A DNA stretch of 35,444 nucleotides from CADCWN01 sp039810045 (GTDB lineage Bacteria; Chloroflexota; Chloroflexia; Thermomicrobiales; CADCWN01). Below, piece by piece: positions 8,022 through 15,632 of the stretch. How positions within the stretch are numbered: the first letter of the stretch is position 1; each line of letters starts with the position of its first letter. The translations under genes and the position numbers were made by a program. The stretch lies in the NCBI GenBank assembly GCA_039810045.1, contig JBDHWF010000021.1, positions 1 through 35,444 on the forward strand. Reading direction: 5' to 3'. The notes under the pieces are model-generated. The model made no database searches. It worked only from the letters and a program-made list of their open reading frames with translations, and was not told the DNA's origin.

Positions 8022-8852
8022 ATGCTTACTCGGGTTACCTCGCGGCTACGACTTGAACAGGTTAGCGCGCACGGAGTGTTGTTAATCCTGGCCTTCTTCA
8101 GCCTTTTCCCGATCTACTGGATGTTTGTTACAGCGGTACGGCCCGCCAACGAAGTCTTCGGTGGTAGCCTCTTTCCTACCACAACCAGCCTGGAAAACTT
8201 TTCCTACGTCTGGAATCGTACCCCAATGGCGAAGATGCTCACCAACACCTTTCTAATGGCGTTAGCGAACACCGTCGGTCAACTCTTCACCAGTATCCTT
8301 GCGGCATATGCATTCGCCCGCTGGCGATTTCCTGGCGATCGCGTACTGTTCCTGATCTTTATCGGCACCTGGCTGATTCCATTCCAGGTCACAATGATTC
8401 CAAACTACGTATTGGTAGCGCGCTTGGGCTGGTTGAACAGCCTCGCGGGGCTGGTTGTCCCGCAACTGGCCGCTGCGTTTGCCATCGTCCTGTTGCGTGG
8501 TTATATGAAGGGGTTTCCAGTCGCCGTCCTTGATGCGGCAAGAATCGATGGAGCCTCAAGCTGGCGCACGCTGTGGTCAATCATGGTGCCAAACCTGCGT
8601 GCGCCACTCTCGGCGCTGGGGATTCTGCTCTTTATCTCGCACTGGAACGAATACTTCTGGCCGCTGCTGGTGACGAATAAGGTCGAGAACACCGTGATCC
8701 AGGTTGGTTTGCAATTCTTCCTGACCCAGGAAGGCAACCAGTGGGGGCCGCTGATGGCCGCATCAACCCTGGCCAGCCTACCGATCTTTGCGATCTATAT
8801 CGTCCTGCAACGGCAGGTAATCGATGCCTTCGTTCGCTCAGGGATTCGCTAA
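8022..8852 (+). CDS. ABC transporter permease, MalG/UgpE type
   Basis: A 276-residue inner-membrane permease with six predicted helices. The first runs through VLLILAFFSLFPIYWMFVTAV, and a FSYVWNRTPMAKMLTNTF segment is typical of the MalG side of the family. The EAA loop reads VLDAARIDGASSWRTLWSIM followed by VPNL. AGGAGG precedes the ATG by 6 bases. It is the last gene of the operon and is closed by the hairpin at 8869-8901. It would form the channel heterodimer with the preceding permease. The ligand is not readable from the permeases; UgpE-like, sugar or polyol import all remain possible. Confidence 0.92.
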   Translation: MLTRVTSRLRLEQVSAHGVLLILAFFSLFPIYWMFVTAVRPANEVFGGSLFPTTTSLENFSYVWNRTPMAKMLTNTFLMALANTVGQLFTSILAAYAFARWRFPGDRVLFLIFIGTWLIPFQVTMIPNYVLVARLGWLNSLAGLVVPQLAAAFAIVLLRGYMKGFPVAVLDAARIDGASSWRTLWSIMVPNLRAPLSALGILLFISHWNEYFWPLLVTNKVENTVIQVGLQFFLTQEGNQWGPLMAASTLASLPIFAIYIVLQRQVIDAFVRSGIR

Positions 8853-8868
8853 CGCTTCCCCTTCAGCG

Positions 8869-8901
8869 CAACGGTTCAGGCGATGATCGTCTGGGCCGTT
8901 G
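8869..8901. terminator. Bidirectional hairpin between convergent permease and amidohydrolase genes
   Basis: A two-tier stem: CAACGG (8869-8874) pairs with CCGTTG (8896-8901), and CAGGCGA (8877-8883) pairs with TCGTCTG (8887-8893, one G-T pair) around a TGA loop. It fills the 59-base gap between two convergent stops. There is no T-run on either side, so termination efficiency is uncertain. Confidence 0.55.
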
Positions 8902-8911
8902 GAATTCCTCC

Positions 8912-10003
8912 CTAATCGAGCCGCACAATCGCCGCGACTGGCCCACCCCCAGGCGGTCCCTGGTGACGGCTGCCTGACGAAACATAGATCGCCGTATCCC
9001 CAATCACCGAAGCGATTACCGCGCCAACCGCCGCCCGAATGTGACGATGGGCGGGCACAGCGGAGTCTTCCAGCATGACGTGACGCCGCCCACGAATCCG
9101 CCCACGCGGGTCGGGGCTGGCTTTCGCAAAGACAGCGACAATCTGGGTCAGTTGTTCAGCGCTGGGCAGGGTGGCGAACTGTAAGCCAGCGCTCCGCAAC
9201 GCCTCCCGCACTCCTTCGGCATCAATCGCGTCACGCATCACCCCATGCCCAATCGTGAATGAGCCAGCCCCGGCAACACTGGTGCCAAAGACCAGCACCT
9301 GGGGCCGAATGATCTCTGCGCCGGACGACGCCGACGCGAGGTTCGAATAGAGCTGCTCATCACGGCCAATCACCTCATCAGTCACCTGGTCTGCGGTCAA
9401 CTCACCCGCAACCAGCGCCGTCGCAAACGTGGCCGCAGCGGTGGAAAACTCCCCACTCTGTTGGAGGTTCGTCGTCACCAACTCCCGACCCGCCGCGTGC
9501 GCTTCCGCGAGCTGCGCCATCGTCAGCGCGGGATTCTTCGTCTGGACAAAGTGCAGATCGCGGGGGTCGCTCAGGCCAGCATCGGCCATCGCAGCGCGAA
9601 TCGCCACCATCATCTTCCGAATCTGACCCTGCCGCCCGATCTCCTCCGGCAAGATCGGTTCAGCAAAGGCACGCCCAATTACCAGCCTGCGCTGCTGACC
9701 ATCGCCCTGCACCGTATCATCACGGGTAAAGACGACCACATGGGGGCTGATCACGCCATCGGTGCCAACCGACCAGACCATCGGAATCTGCCGCTCAACC
9801 TCCTCTGGCGTGCAGTGCAGATACGGCGCAAGCAGGCGGGTGGTCGTCCCAGTCGCCAACCGTCGCGCAAAGCCATCGCCTTCGGTCTTCCCCTGCAACG
9901 CCACAATCAGGTCAGCTCGAATCTCGCCAGAGTCCAGCAACGCCTTCAGTTCCGACAGATCGTCTGGCGCGCGCATCGCCAGCTTCCATACCCCAACCTT
10001 CAT
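8912..10003 (-). CDS. Ring-opening amidohydrolase (cyanuric acid hydrolase/barbiturase family)
   Basis: A 363-residue enzyme, the usual length of AtzD/TrzD. This small family opens cyclic imides such as cyanuric acid or barbiturate using three Lys-Ser pairs, one per repeat unit. Visible pairs are K39 (QGKTEG) with S78 (WSVGTDG), K156 (VQTKNPALT) with S226/S227 (ASASSGAE), and K294 (FAKASPD) with S342/S343 (VSSGSRHQGP). The diagnostic RGRIRGRRH-x-MLxDS stretch and the C-terminal GPPGGGPVAAIV are present. The first Ser motif reads S-V-G-T-D-G instead of the usual S-G-G-T-E-G. It is a single gene with its own promoter; no other triazine or pyrimidine catabolic genes are adjacent. Whether it prefers cyanuric acid, barbiturate or another imide cannot be told here. 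Confidence 0.92.
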   Translation of the reverse strand: MKVGVWKLAMRAPDDLSELKALLDSGEIRADLIVALQGKTEGDGFARRLATGTTTRLLAPYLHCTPEEVERQIPMVWSVGTDGVISPHVVVFTRDDTVQGDGQQRRLVIGRAFAEPILPEEIGRQGQIRKMMVAIRAAMADAGLSDPRDLHFVQTKNPALTMAQLAEAHAAGRELVTTNLQQSGEFSTAAATFATALVAGELTADQVTDEVIGRDEQLYSNLASASSGAEIIRPQVLVFGTSVAGAGSFTIGHGVMRDAIDAEGVREALRSAGLQFATLPSAEQLTQIVAVFAKASPDPRGRIRGRRHVMLEDSAVPAHRHIRAAVGAVIASVIGDTAIYVSSGSRHQGPPGGGPVAAIVRLD

Positions 10004-10066
10004 CTCGCCCCCTGCACTAGCCTCTACCAGCCTGCTTGATTACCACGATCAGAACATTCCGCGATC

Positions 10067-10095
10067 CTCATACTGTTGATCCGGGATCTTGTCAA
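10067..10095 (-). promoter_or_regulatory. Sigma-70-type promoter of the ring-opening amidohydrolase
   Basis: On the minus strand a consensus -35 TTGACA (10090-10095) and -10 TATGAG (10067-10072) are separated by exactly 17 bases, about 60 bases upstream of the start codon at 10003. The spacing and perfect -35 make it convincing. Confidence 0.6.
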
Positions 10096-10238
10096 TCAAC
10101 CCTGCTGACTATGCCGCTGTCGCGCTCTACCCCTGATCCTACAACCGTCGATCACTGCTGTGCCGTTCCTGTGCAGGCGTTATACTACTGCTCAGGATCT
10201 CGCGTTACTTATCTGATGAACTTACCCTGGAGCATACC

Positions 10239-12356
10239 TTGGTGAATCCAGAAACCCAACCGCGCACCGCAGCCAACCGAGCCCAAGAACACTCCTCAAC
10301 CACTGCTACCACAATGCCCCTACTGCCACGCTTCCCATCGTGGGTAATCTGGTTACTGATCGTCGCTGCCTATCTGCTGGCAACGGTCGTGATGACCTGG
10401 CCGTATGCGGCCCACCTGAGCGATTCAATCCCCCCACAGTGGGACCCCCCACTGCAAATCTGGGTGATGCGCTGGGTGCAGCACGCGCTCCACACTAACC
10501 CCAGCCACCTCTACGATGCCAACATCTTCTATCCGCTCAGTCAGACCCTCGCCTACACCGACTCCAACGTACCCGCCGCCCTGATCGGCAGCCCGATCTT
10601 CATCCTTACTGGCAACGCCATTCTCACCTATAACCTGCTGTTGCTTGGCACGTTCGTGCTGGCGGGCTGCGGCTGCTGCGCCCTGGTCAGCCATATTACG
10701 GGCAATCGTGCTGTAGGCTTTCTGGCTGGCCTTGTCTACGCCTTTCTCCCGTATCGCTACGATCATATCTGGCATCTCAACCAGTTGTCACACGCCTGGA
10801 CGCCGTGGGCGGTTCTCGCGCTCTTGCTGCTGATCGCCCGCCCTGGCTGGCGTACTGCGCTCGCCTTTGGGGCACTGACTGGGATTCAAGTTGTCAGCAG
10901 TTTCTACGTTGGTTTTCAGTTACTCTTTGCGCTGGGGATTCTGCTGATAGTGCTGCTGATCGCCGACCACCGCGCCCGCACACTGCGCTTTGGCGCGTGG
11001 TTTGCCGTCGCCGTGGTGATTGGCGCAGCGATCATTTTGCCCCTCGCCCTCCCCTACCTCCAGGTGCGCGAAGACCAGGGATTGGTGCGCGCGCTGGACG
11101 AGGCAACCTATGCCGGAGCGATGCCCGGTTCCTACCTCAAAGTGCCGATGAAAAATCGCGTCTGGGGCTGGCTGAACGATGAGCATATCCTCGCTGGTGA
11201 AGATACGCTCTTTGTCGGGGGGATCGCCACGCTGGGGGCATTGCTCGGCATCGGCTTTGGCCTGCGGCGCAAGCCTGCGCTGACGATTGGCCTATTGCTG
11301 ATCGCGCTGATCGGCTTCATCATCTCGCTCGGGCCAGTCTGGAACGCCCGTGATGGCGGCACGACGCCGCTACCTTACCAGTTCCTCTTTGACCACTTCC
11401 CATTCTTTGGAGCGATGCGCGTACCCGCCCGCTTCGGGGTGCTGGTCAACTTTGCCGTGGTAGTGCTGGCTGGAATCGGCGCAGCGTACGCCTATGAATA
11501 TCTGCGCCCACGCCTACAATGGCCCTGGCTGAATGGCGCGATCATCACTGCCGCGCTCGCCTGCCTGATCTTACTGGAACTGAACGCCACGCCGATCCGC
11601 GTTGAATCGTTTCAGGCGTATGCAAAAAGCGATGTTGGTGCATGGCTAGCGCAGCAGCCTGACGATGGCGTAGTCCTCTATCTGCCCCAGCCGATTCCGA
11701 ACCAGTACGCCAATGCGAAATATATGCTCGAATCAACCCAACATTGGCACCCCCTCGTCTATGGCTATTCAGGGTTCGTACCCGCCCGACAACAGGAGTT
11801 TGTCAGCTTATTCGTGGGCGATCTTCCCCGGAGCGATGGCACGGTGGCGAACAACGTCAGCTTTGTCAATGCCGAAAATGCGGGACTGCTGAATGATCTC
11901 GGCGTGCGCTACCTGGTCGTTGAGGAATCTGGCTACAAACGCGAAGATTGGAACGCAGTGCTGGCCCAACTGGCCGCCGCCCACGATACCCTGGAACCTG
12001 TAGCAGCGTTCACGGGTAGCCGCCGTGTCTATCAGGTGCGGGAGACCACGCCACCAGCCGTCGCCGTTACCCTAACTGCGCCCACTGTGGCGGTGCATGG
12101 CACCTACTGGGAACCGACGATCTTCCTGAACAACCCCAGCAACCGCCCCGCGCTGATCGCCCCCACGCTCTTTCAGCCGGTGACGCTGACCATTCGCTGG
12201 CGTGATTCCAGCGGCAAAGAGGTGCGCCACGACGAACAACCACTCACCTTGCCGCTCGTTGCACCACCGGGAGAATCGGCCATCCGGCTGCAACCAGACC
12301 AACCAGAGCCACCGGGCGACTACACCGTGCAGATCGTGATCAGTGGCGGTTTATGA
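10239..12356 (+). CDS. Multi-pass membrane protein, GT-C/YfhO-like glycosyltransferase-type
   Basis: A 705-residue integral membrane protein. After a roughly 35-residue Thr-rich N-terminus come about eleven hydrophobic helices (first at about 34-55, last near 430-450), then a soluble tail of about 250 residues. The first extracytoplasmic loop has acidic D62 and D69 (SDSIPPQWDPPLQ), the position where GT-C enzymes keep catalytic acids. The tail ends in an immunoglobulin-like domain. Family members transfer sugars from polyprenyl phosphate to lipids or proteins; the acceptor is unknown. Start is TTG 10239 or GTG 10242, both served by GGAG at 10229. A TATACT -10 lies at 10181. The frame stops just as a second beta domain begins in the +1 frame, so the 3' end may be frameshifted. 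Confidence 0.72.
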   Translation: MVNPETQPRTAANRAQEHSSTTATTMPLLPRFPSWVIWLLIVAAYLLATVVMTWPYAAHLSDSIPPQWDPPLQIWVMRWVQHALHTNPSHLYDANIFYPLSQTLAYTDSNVPAALIGSPIFILTGNAILTYNLLLLGTFVLAGCGCCALVSHITGNRAVGFLAGLVYAFLPYRYDHIWHLNQLSHAWTPWAVLALLLLIARPGWRTALAFGALTGIQVVSSFYVGFQLLFALGILLIVLLIADHRARTLRFGAWFAVAVVIGAAIILPLALPYLQVREDQGLVRALDEATYAGAMPGSYLKVPMKNRVWGWLNDEHILAGEDTLFVGGIATLGALLGIGFGLRRKPALTIGLLLIALIGFIISLGPVWNARDGGTTPLPYQFLFDHFPFFGAMRVPARFGVLVNFAVVVLAGIGAAYAYEYLRPRLQWPWLNGAIITAALACLILLELNATPIRVESFQAYAKSDVGAWLAQQPDDGVVLYLPQPIPNQYANAKYMLESTQHWHPLVYGYSGFVPARQQEFVSLFVGDLPRSDGTVANNVSFVNAENAGLLNDLGVRYLVVEESGYKREDWNAVLAQLAAAHDTLEPVAAFTGSRRVYQVRETTPPAVAVTLTAPTVAVHGTYWEPTIFLNNPSNRPALIAPTLFQPVTLTIRWRDSSGKEVRHDEQPLTLPLVAPPGESAIRLQPDQPEPPGDYTVQIVISGGL

Positions 12357-12780
12357 CACCCCGCCACAAGCCGACCCCAATGCGCCACCACTCGCCTTCG
12401 CTGGAGTTGCGGGCCTGCCAGAACAGGCGAAGCCCGGTGAGCAAATAGCCGTGACCCTGACCTGGCAGGCGCTCGGTCAGCCAACGGAGGAATATACGGC
12501 CTTTGCCCAACTGATCGGGCCAGATGGCAAAGTCTGGGGCCAGCAAGACGCGCCCGCTGGTTGGACTGGGCACCACACGAACACCTGGCTCCCTGGTGAG
12601 CAGGTCGAGCAGCGGCTGACGCTGACAGTCGACCCAGCCGCCCCACCTGGCGCGTATCGGCTGCTGGTTGGCCTCTACCGCCACACCGCCACTGGGGTTG
12701 AGCGAATTGTGGTGCGCTACCCCGCTGGTGATCAGCCGGAGTTCTGGGCGGGCAACCTCACGATCGCCCCTGGGCCGTGA
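12343..12780 (+). CDS. Beta-sandwich domain in +1 frame; likely C-terminal continuation of the preceding membrane protein
   Basis: An open frame of 145 residues overlapping the previous stop by 14 bases. It has no signal peptide, no membrane segment and no ribosome site at its GTG. Its content (PGEQIAVTLTWQALG, TAFAQLIGPDGKVWGQQD, PPGAYRLLVGLY) is the beta-sandwich that commonly ends GT-C-like membrane proteins in Chloroflexota. Removing one T from the TTT at 12350-12352 joins the two frames as ...ISGG-YDTPPQ.... It is therefore read as the displaced C-terminus of the upstream protein, by assembly error, real frameshift mutation or +1 recoding. Translational coupling of a separate small protein is the alternative. 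Confidence 0.6.
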   Translation: MAVYDTPPQADPNAPPLAFAGVAGLPEQAKPGEQIAVTLTWQALGQPTEEYTAFAQLIGPDGKVWGQQDAPAGWTGHHTNTWLPGEQVEQRLTLTVDPAAPPGAYRLLVGLYRHTATGVERIVVRYPAGDQPEFWAGNLTIAPGP

Positions 12781-12910
12781 TCCAATCAGATCGCATGAAA
12801 CACCACCACCCATTCATCCGTACTAGCCGATAGACTGCGCGCTTTGCAAGCGTAGAGCGTTATCAGCGGCACCAGGGGCATCGCAGAAATCGTCGCAAAG
12901 GGGGACTTCA

Positions 12911-13123
12911 ATGAAGCAGCCAGTTGATCCGTTCACCCGCTCGGTTGATACTGATCCCGATCCATTGGGCCATCAGCGGATGTTAAATGTATCAAAAGAT
13001 AATTACCTGCCAACTGGCCCAACCACAATCTCGATGGCGAGCAAGGTCAAGGGGGTATTGATCGTTGTGGCGATCTGTATTGGCATGATTCTCTTCTTCC
13101 TGGCAATCAGTGCGCTGACGTAG
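12911..13123 (+). CDS. Small protein with one C-terminal transmembrane helix
   Basis: A 70-residue protein not recognised as a known family. Residues 1-45 are polar and acidic near the start; residues 48-68 (VLIVVAICIGMILFFLAISAL) are a single hydrophobic helix, giving a tail-anchored or N-in topology. AAAGGGGG lies 6-7 bases before the ATG. Its stop TAG overlaps the GTG start of the HIT gene (TAGTG), so the two are translationally coupled. The upstream 130-base gap holds a small CGCTT/AAGCG hairpin (12840-12852) and no clear promoter. The good ribosome site and coupling support a real gene. Confidence 0.6.
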   Translation: MKQPVDPFTRSVDTDPDPLGHQRMLNVSKDNYLPTGPTTISMASKVKGVLIVVAICIGMILFFLAISALT

Positions 13124-13638
13124 TGTCAATCGGTAAGCGCCGAGCGCCAGAGGAAGCCTGGAAACAAGATCGCCTTGGCGCAGCAATACGCGGGGAGAAT
13201 CCGCTCGTCATCGCCCGAATGCCGAGTGGTTTTGCGGTCATCGGCGATAGCCAGTTCCTACCGGGATATTGCCTATTATTAGGCGTGCCCAAGGTCCGCG
13301 ACCTAACCGATCTCCCACTGGACGCTCGCCTCGCCTTTCTCCGCGATATGAGTTTGCTTGGGGAAGCGATCACCCTGGTTTGCCAGCCATACCGCCTCAA
13401 TTATGAAATCTTTGGCAACACTGATCCGTTCCTCCATGCCCACCTGTTGCCAAGATACAGCTGGGAGCCTGCTGCCGCACTTCAGCGCCCAGCCTATCTT
13501 TACGCCCAGGAAGCGCGCAATGCCCCAGCACACCAGTTTTCCGAAGCAGTACACGGAGCGATGAAACGGCAAATTGCTGCAACATTGCAGCAGTTCATGA
13601 TCACCGCAGGAATAACCATTCCTGATCACGACCAATAA
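13123..13638 (+). CDS. HIT-family nucleotide hydrolase-like protein with altered first histidine
   Basis: A 171-residue protein of the histidine-triad superfamily, which hydrolyses or transfers nucleoside phosphates such as AMP-lysine or ApnA. The N-terminal beta half (VIARMPSGFAVIGDSQFLPGYCLLL) and a PLDARLAFLRDMSLLGEAI helix are typical. The triad reads F103-L-H105-A-H107-L-L in place of H-x-H-x-H-x-x: the first His is Phe, while the middle His (the nucleophile in the family) and the third remain. The GTG start overlaps the stop of the upstream small membrane protein. Its ligand is unknown. Confidence 0.78.
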   Translation: MSIGKRRAPEEAWKQDRLGAAIRGENPLVIARMPSGFAVIGDSQFLPGYCLLLGVPKVRDLTDLPLDARLAFLRDMSLLGEAITLVCQPYRLNYEIFGNTDPFLHAHLLPRYSWEPAAALQRPAYLYAQEARNAPAHQFSEAVHGAMKRQIAATLQQFMITAGITIPDHDQ

Positions 13639-13699
13639 GCCTTGGCAGCAGCCTACCCCCACTGTGTTCTGGCTGATCAGCCCCACGCACCGCCCGTGG

Positions 13700-13705
13700 T
13701 ACACT
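13700..13705 (+). promoter_or_regulatory. Putative extended -10 promoter for metG
   Basis: TACACT preceded by TGG forms an extended -10 element. No good -35 is seen 17 bases upstream. A start near 13712 would give a leader of about 100 bases containing the paired elements at 13731-13823. Confidence 0.35.
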
Positions 13706-13730
13706 GTTCCACCAGAATACGGGGTTGATT

Positions 13731-13823
13731 GCCCGCCAGTGCCACCTACGGTTTGCCGTTAGCAGGGGTGCTGCCGCAGGCGGGCCTGAGAGATAAGGGG
13801 AACGGCCAGCAATGTCAGCACCC
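13731..13823 (+). promoter_or_regulatory. Structured metG leader with mutually exclusive pairings over the start codon
   Basis: Paired elements: GCCCGCC (13731-13737) with GGCGGGC (13779-13785), enclosing an ACGG-TTTG-CCGT hairpin (13748-13759) and CACC (13743-13746) with GGTG (13767-13770). Alternatively GGGTGCTG (13766-13773) pairs perfectly with CAGCACCC (13816-13823), which begins one base after the metG ATG and would close the start region in a stem. The two states cannot coexist. No known riboswitch consensus fits. Confidence 0.4.
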
Positions 13824-15602
13824 ACCAGCGCAGTGATCACGACGCCAGAGCGGATCCTTGTTTCGGTCGCCTGGCCCTACGCCAACGGCCCGTTCCATGT
13901 CGGCCACGTCAGCGGCGTCTACCTCCCCGCCGATATTTTTGCGCGGTTCTCGCGGGCACGTGGCGCGGAAGTGCTGATGGTCAGCGGCAGTGATTGTCAC
14001 GGTGCGCCAATCACGATTCGGGCCGAGCGTGAAAGCGTTACTCCGCTGGAGATCGTCGACCGCTATCATGCCTCGTTTCTGCACACCTTCGAGCAACTGG
14101 GCATCGAGTTTGACCTCTTTACCAAGACCTACACTGAAAATCACTACGCCGTCACTCAGGATATTTTTCTGCGCCTGCTGGAAGCAGGCTACCTCTACCG
14201 CGAACGGATGACTGGCTCCTACAGCGAAACGCTGCAACGATTCTTACCTGATCGCTATGTGGAGGGCACCTGCCCGATCTGCGGCTTTGCCCGCGCACGG
14301 GGTGACCAATGTGACAATTGTGGCACCTTGCTCGACCCGGAGCAGTTAGGTAGCCCCTACAGTGTGCTGGACCACGAACCGATCAGCTTCCGCGAAACCG
14401 AGCATTTCTTCCTCGACCTCGGCAAACTGGAACCCGCGCTACGCGCATGGCTCGATGGCGAAGATCGCTCTCACTGGCGGGCGAACACCGTCGCCTTCAC
14501 CCGCAACTGGCTGCGCGAAGGCTTGCACGGGCGGGCGATCACCCGCGACCTCGACTGGGGCGTGCCTGTCCCAGTGGATGACGAAGAGTTCGCCCACAAG
14601 CGCATCTATGTCTGGTTCGATGCCGTGATCGGCTACCTCTCCGCCAGCAAAGAATGGGCCGCCCTGACGGGCGAGCCAACCGCCTGGGAACGTTGGTGGG
14701 ATGCGACTGACCCCACCGCCAAAAATGCCCGTGGCTATTATTTCCTGGGCAAGGACAACATCCCCTTCCACACAATTATCTGGCCTGCGATGTTGCTGGG
14801 CTATGGCGGGCTGAATCTGCCATTCGATGTACCCGCCTCTGAGTATATGAACCTGGAAGGGGAGCAGATGAGCACCAGCCGCAATTGGGCGGTTTGGCTA
14901 CCCGACATTGAGGAACGCTATCAGCCTGACGCGCTTCGCTACTACCTGACGGCCCTTGCGCCGGAAACCCGCGACAGTAACTGGAGTTGGAGCGAGTTTG
15001 TCACGCGAGTCAATAGCGAACTCGTCGCTACTTGGGGCAATCTGGTCAACCGCGTCCTGTCATTCACCTATCGCAACTTCGACGGACGCGTGCCTGAGCC
15101 AGGGCCACTGACCGACCGTGATGTCGCCTTACTCGCCGACCGCGATGCGGCGTTTGCCCAGGTGACGAAACTGCTGGAAGGGGTCCATCTGCGCGATGCC
15201 CTCAAGGAAGCGATGGCCTTTGCCAGTGCTGTCAATCGCTACCTGGACGAAACTGCCCCCTGGAAATCGCTGAAGACGGACCGCGAAGCCGCGGCCCGCG
15301 CCCTCTACACGGCGATTCAGGCGATTGAGACGTTGAAGGTTATGACCACGCCATTCCTGCCGTTCGCCGCCGAGCGACTCCATGCGCTGTTAGGCTTCGC
15401 TGAAGGCGATGAGGCGACTGGTACCTGGAGTGGGCGCACCGTGGGCGGGCGTATTACGACTCCCGCAACGGCGCAGTGGACGATTGTAGGGGTGCCAGCA
15501 GGTCAGCAGTTACGGCAGCCCGAACCACTCTTTACCAAGCTGGAACCCGCAGTAGCGGCAGAAGAACTAGCACGTCTGCGCGAAGCACTGGTGGAGAAAT
15601 AA
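13812..15602 (+). CDS. metG: Methionine--tRNA ligase
   Basis: A 596-residue class I aminoacyl-tRNA synthetase that charges tRNA-Met. The HIGH motif is H29-V-G-H32. One zinc knuckle is formed by C154, C157, C167 and C170. The KMSKS loop reads Q352-M-S-T-S356, so the first and fourth lysines are replaced by Gln and Thr; similar STS variants exist in the family. The anticodon-binding helical domain follows (WSWSEFVTRVNSELVATWGN), and the C-terminal tRNA-binding (Trbp111-like) domain present in longer MetG proteins is absent. The ATG has only a weak AAGGGG 12 bases upstream and sits in a structured leader. The TauE/SafE gene follows after 30 bases. Confidence 0.95.
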   Translation: MSAPTSAVITTPERILVSVAWPYANGPFHVGHVSGVYLPADIFARFSRARGAEVLMVSGSDCHGAPITIRAERESVTPLEIVDRYHASFLHTFEQLGIEFDLFTKTYTENHYAVTQDIFLRLLEAGYLYRERMTGSYSETLQRFLPDRYVEGTCPICGFARARGDQCDNCGTLLDPEQLGSPYSVLDHEPISFRETEHFFLDLGKLEPALRAWLDGEDRSHWRANTVAFTRNWLREGLHGRAITRDLDWGVPVPVDDEEFAHKRIYVWFDAVIGYLSASKEWAALTGEPTAWERWWDATDPTAKNARGYYFLGKDNIPFHTIIWPAMLLGYGGLNLPFDVPASEYMNLEGEQMSTSRNWAVWLPDIEERYQPDALRYYLTALAPETRDSNWSWSEFVTRVNSELVATWGNLVNRVLSFTYRNFDGRVPEPGPLTDRDVALLADRDAAFAQVTKLLEGVHLRDALKEAMAFASAVNRYLDETAPWKSLKTDREAAARALYTAIQAIETLKVMTTPFLPFAAERLHALLGFAEGDEATGTWSGRTVGGRITTPATAQWTIVGVPAGQQLRQPEPLFTKLEPAVAAEELARLREALVEK

Positions 15603-15632
15603 CCCGCTGGGCAATACCGATAGATAGGGTTC

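Noticed and set aside
9461..10039. 192-residue plus-strand frame opposite the ring-opening amidohydrolase
   Set aside because: It is a shadow frame, Arg/His/Pro-rich without a ribosome site, over a clearly conserved minus-strand gene.
12340..12813. 157-residue minus-strand frame across the split GT-C gene
   Set aside because: It opposes a recognisable beta-sandwich domain, and lacks a start site and family features.
13764..13780. T-box antiterminator resemblance (AGGGGTGCTGCCGC)
   Set aside because: The UGGN that pairs with the tRNA acceptor end is not kept and no specifier stem or downstream terminator is visible.
13762..13800. TPP riboswitch-like AGGGGTGC and CCTGAGAGA before metG
   Set aside because: Only the 5' half motif is present; the CTGATCTGG/CCAGCG-type second half and correct closing stem are missing, and metG is not a thiamine gene.
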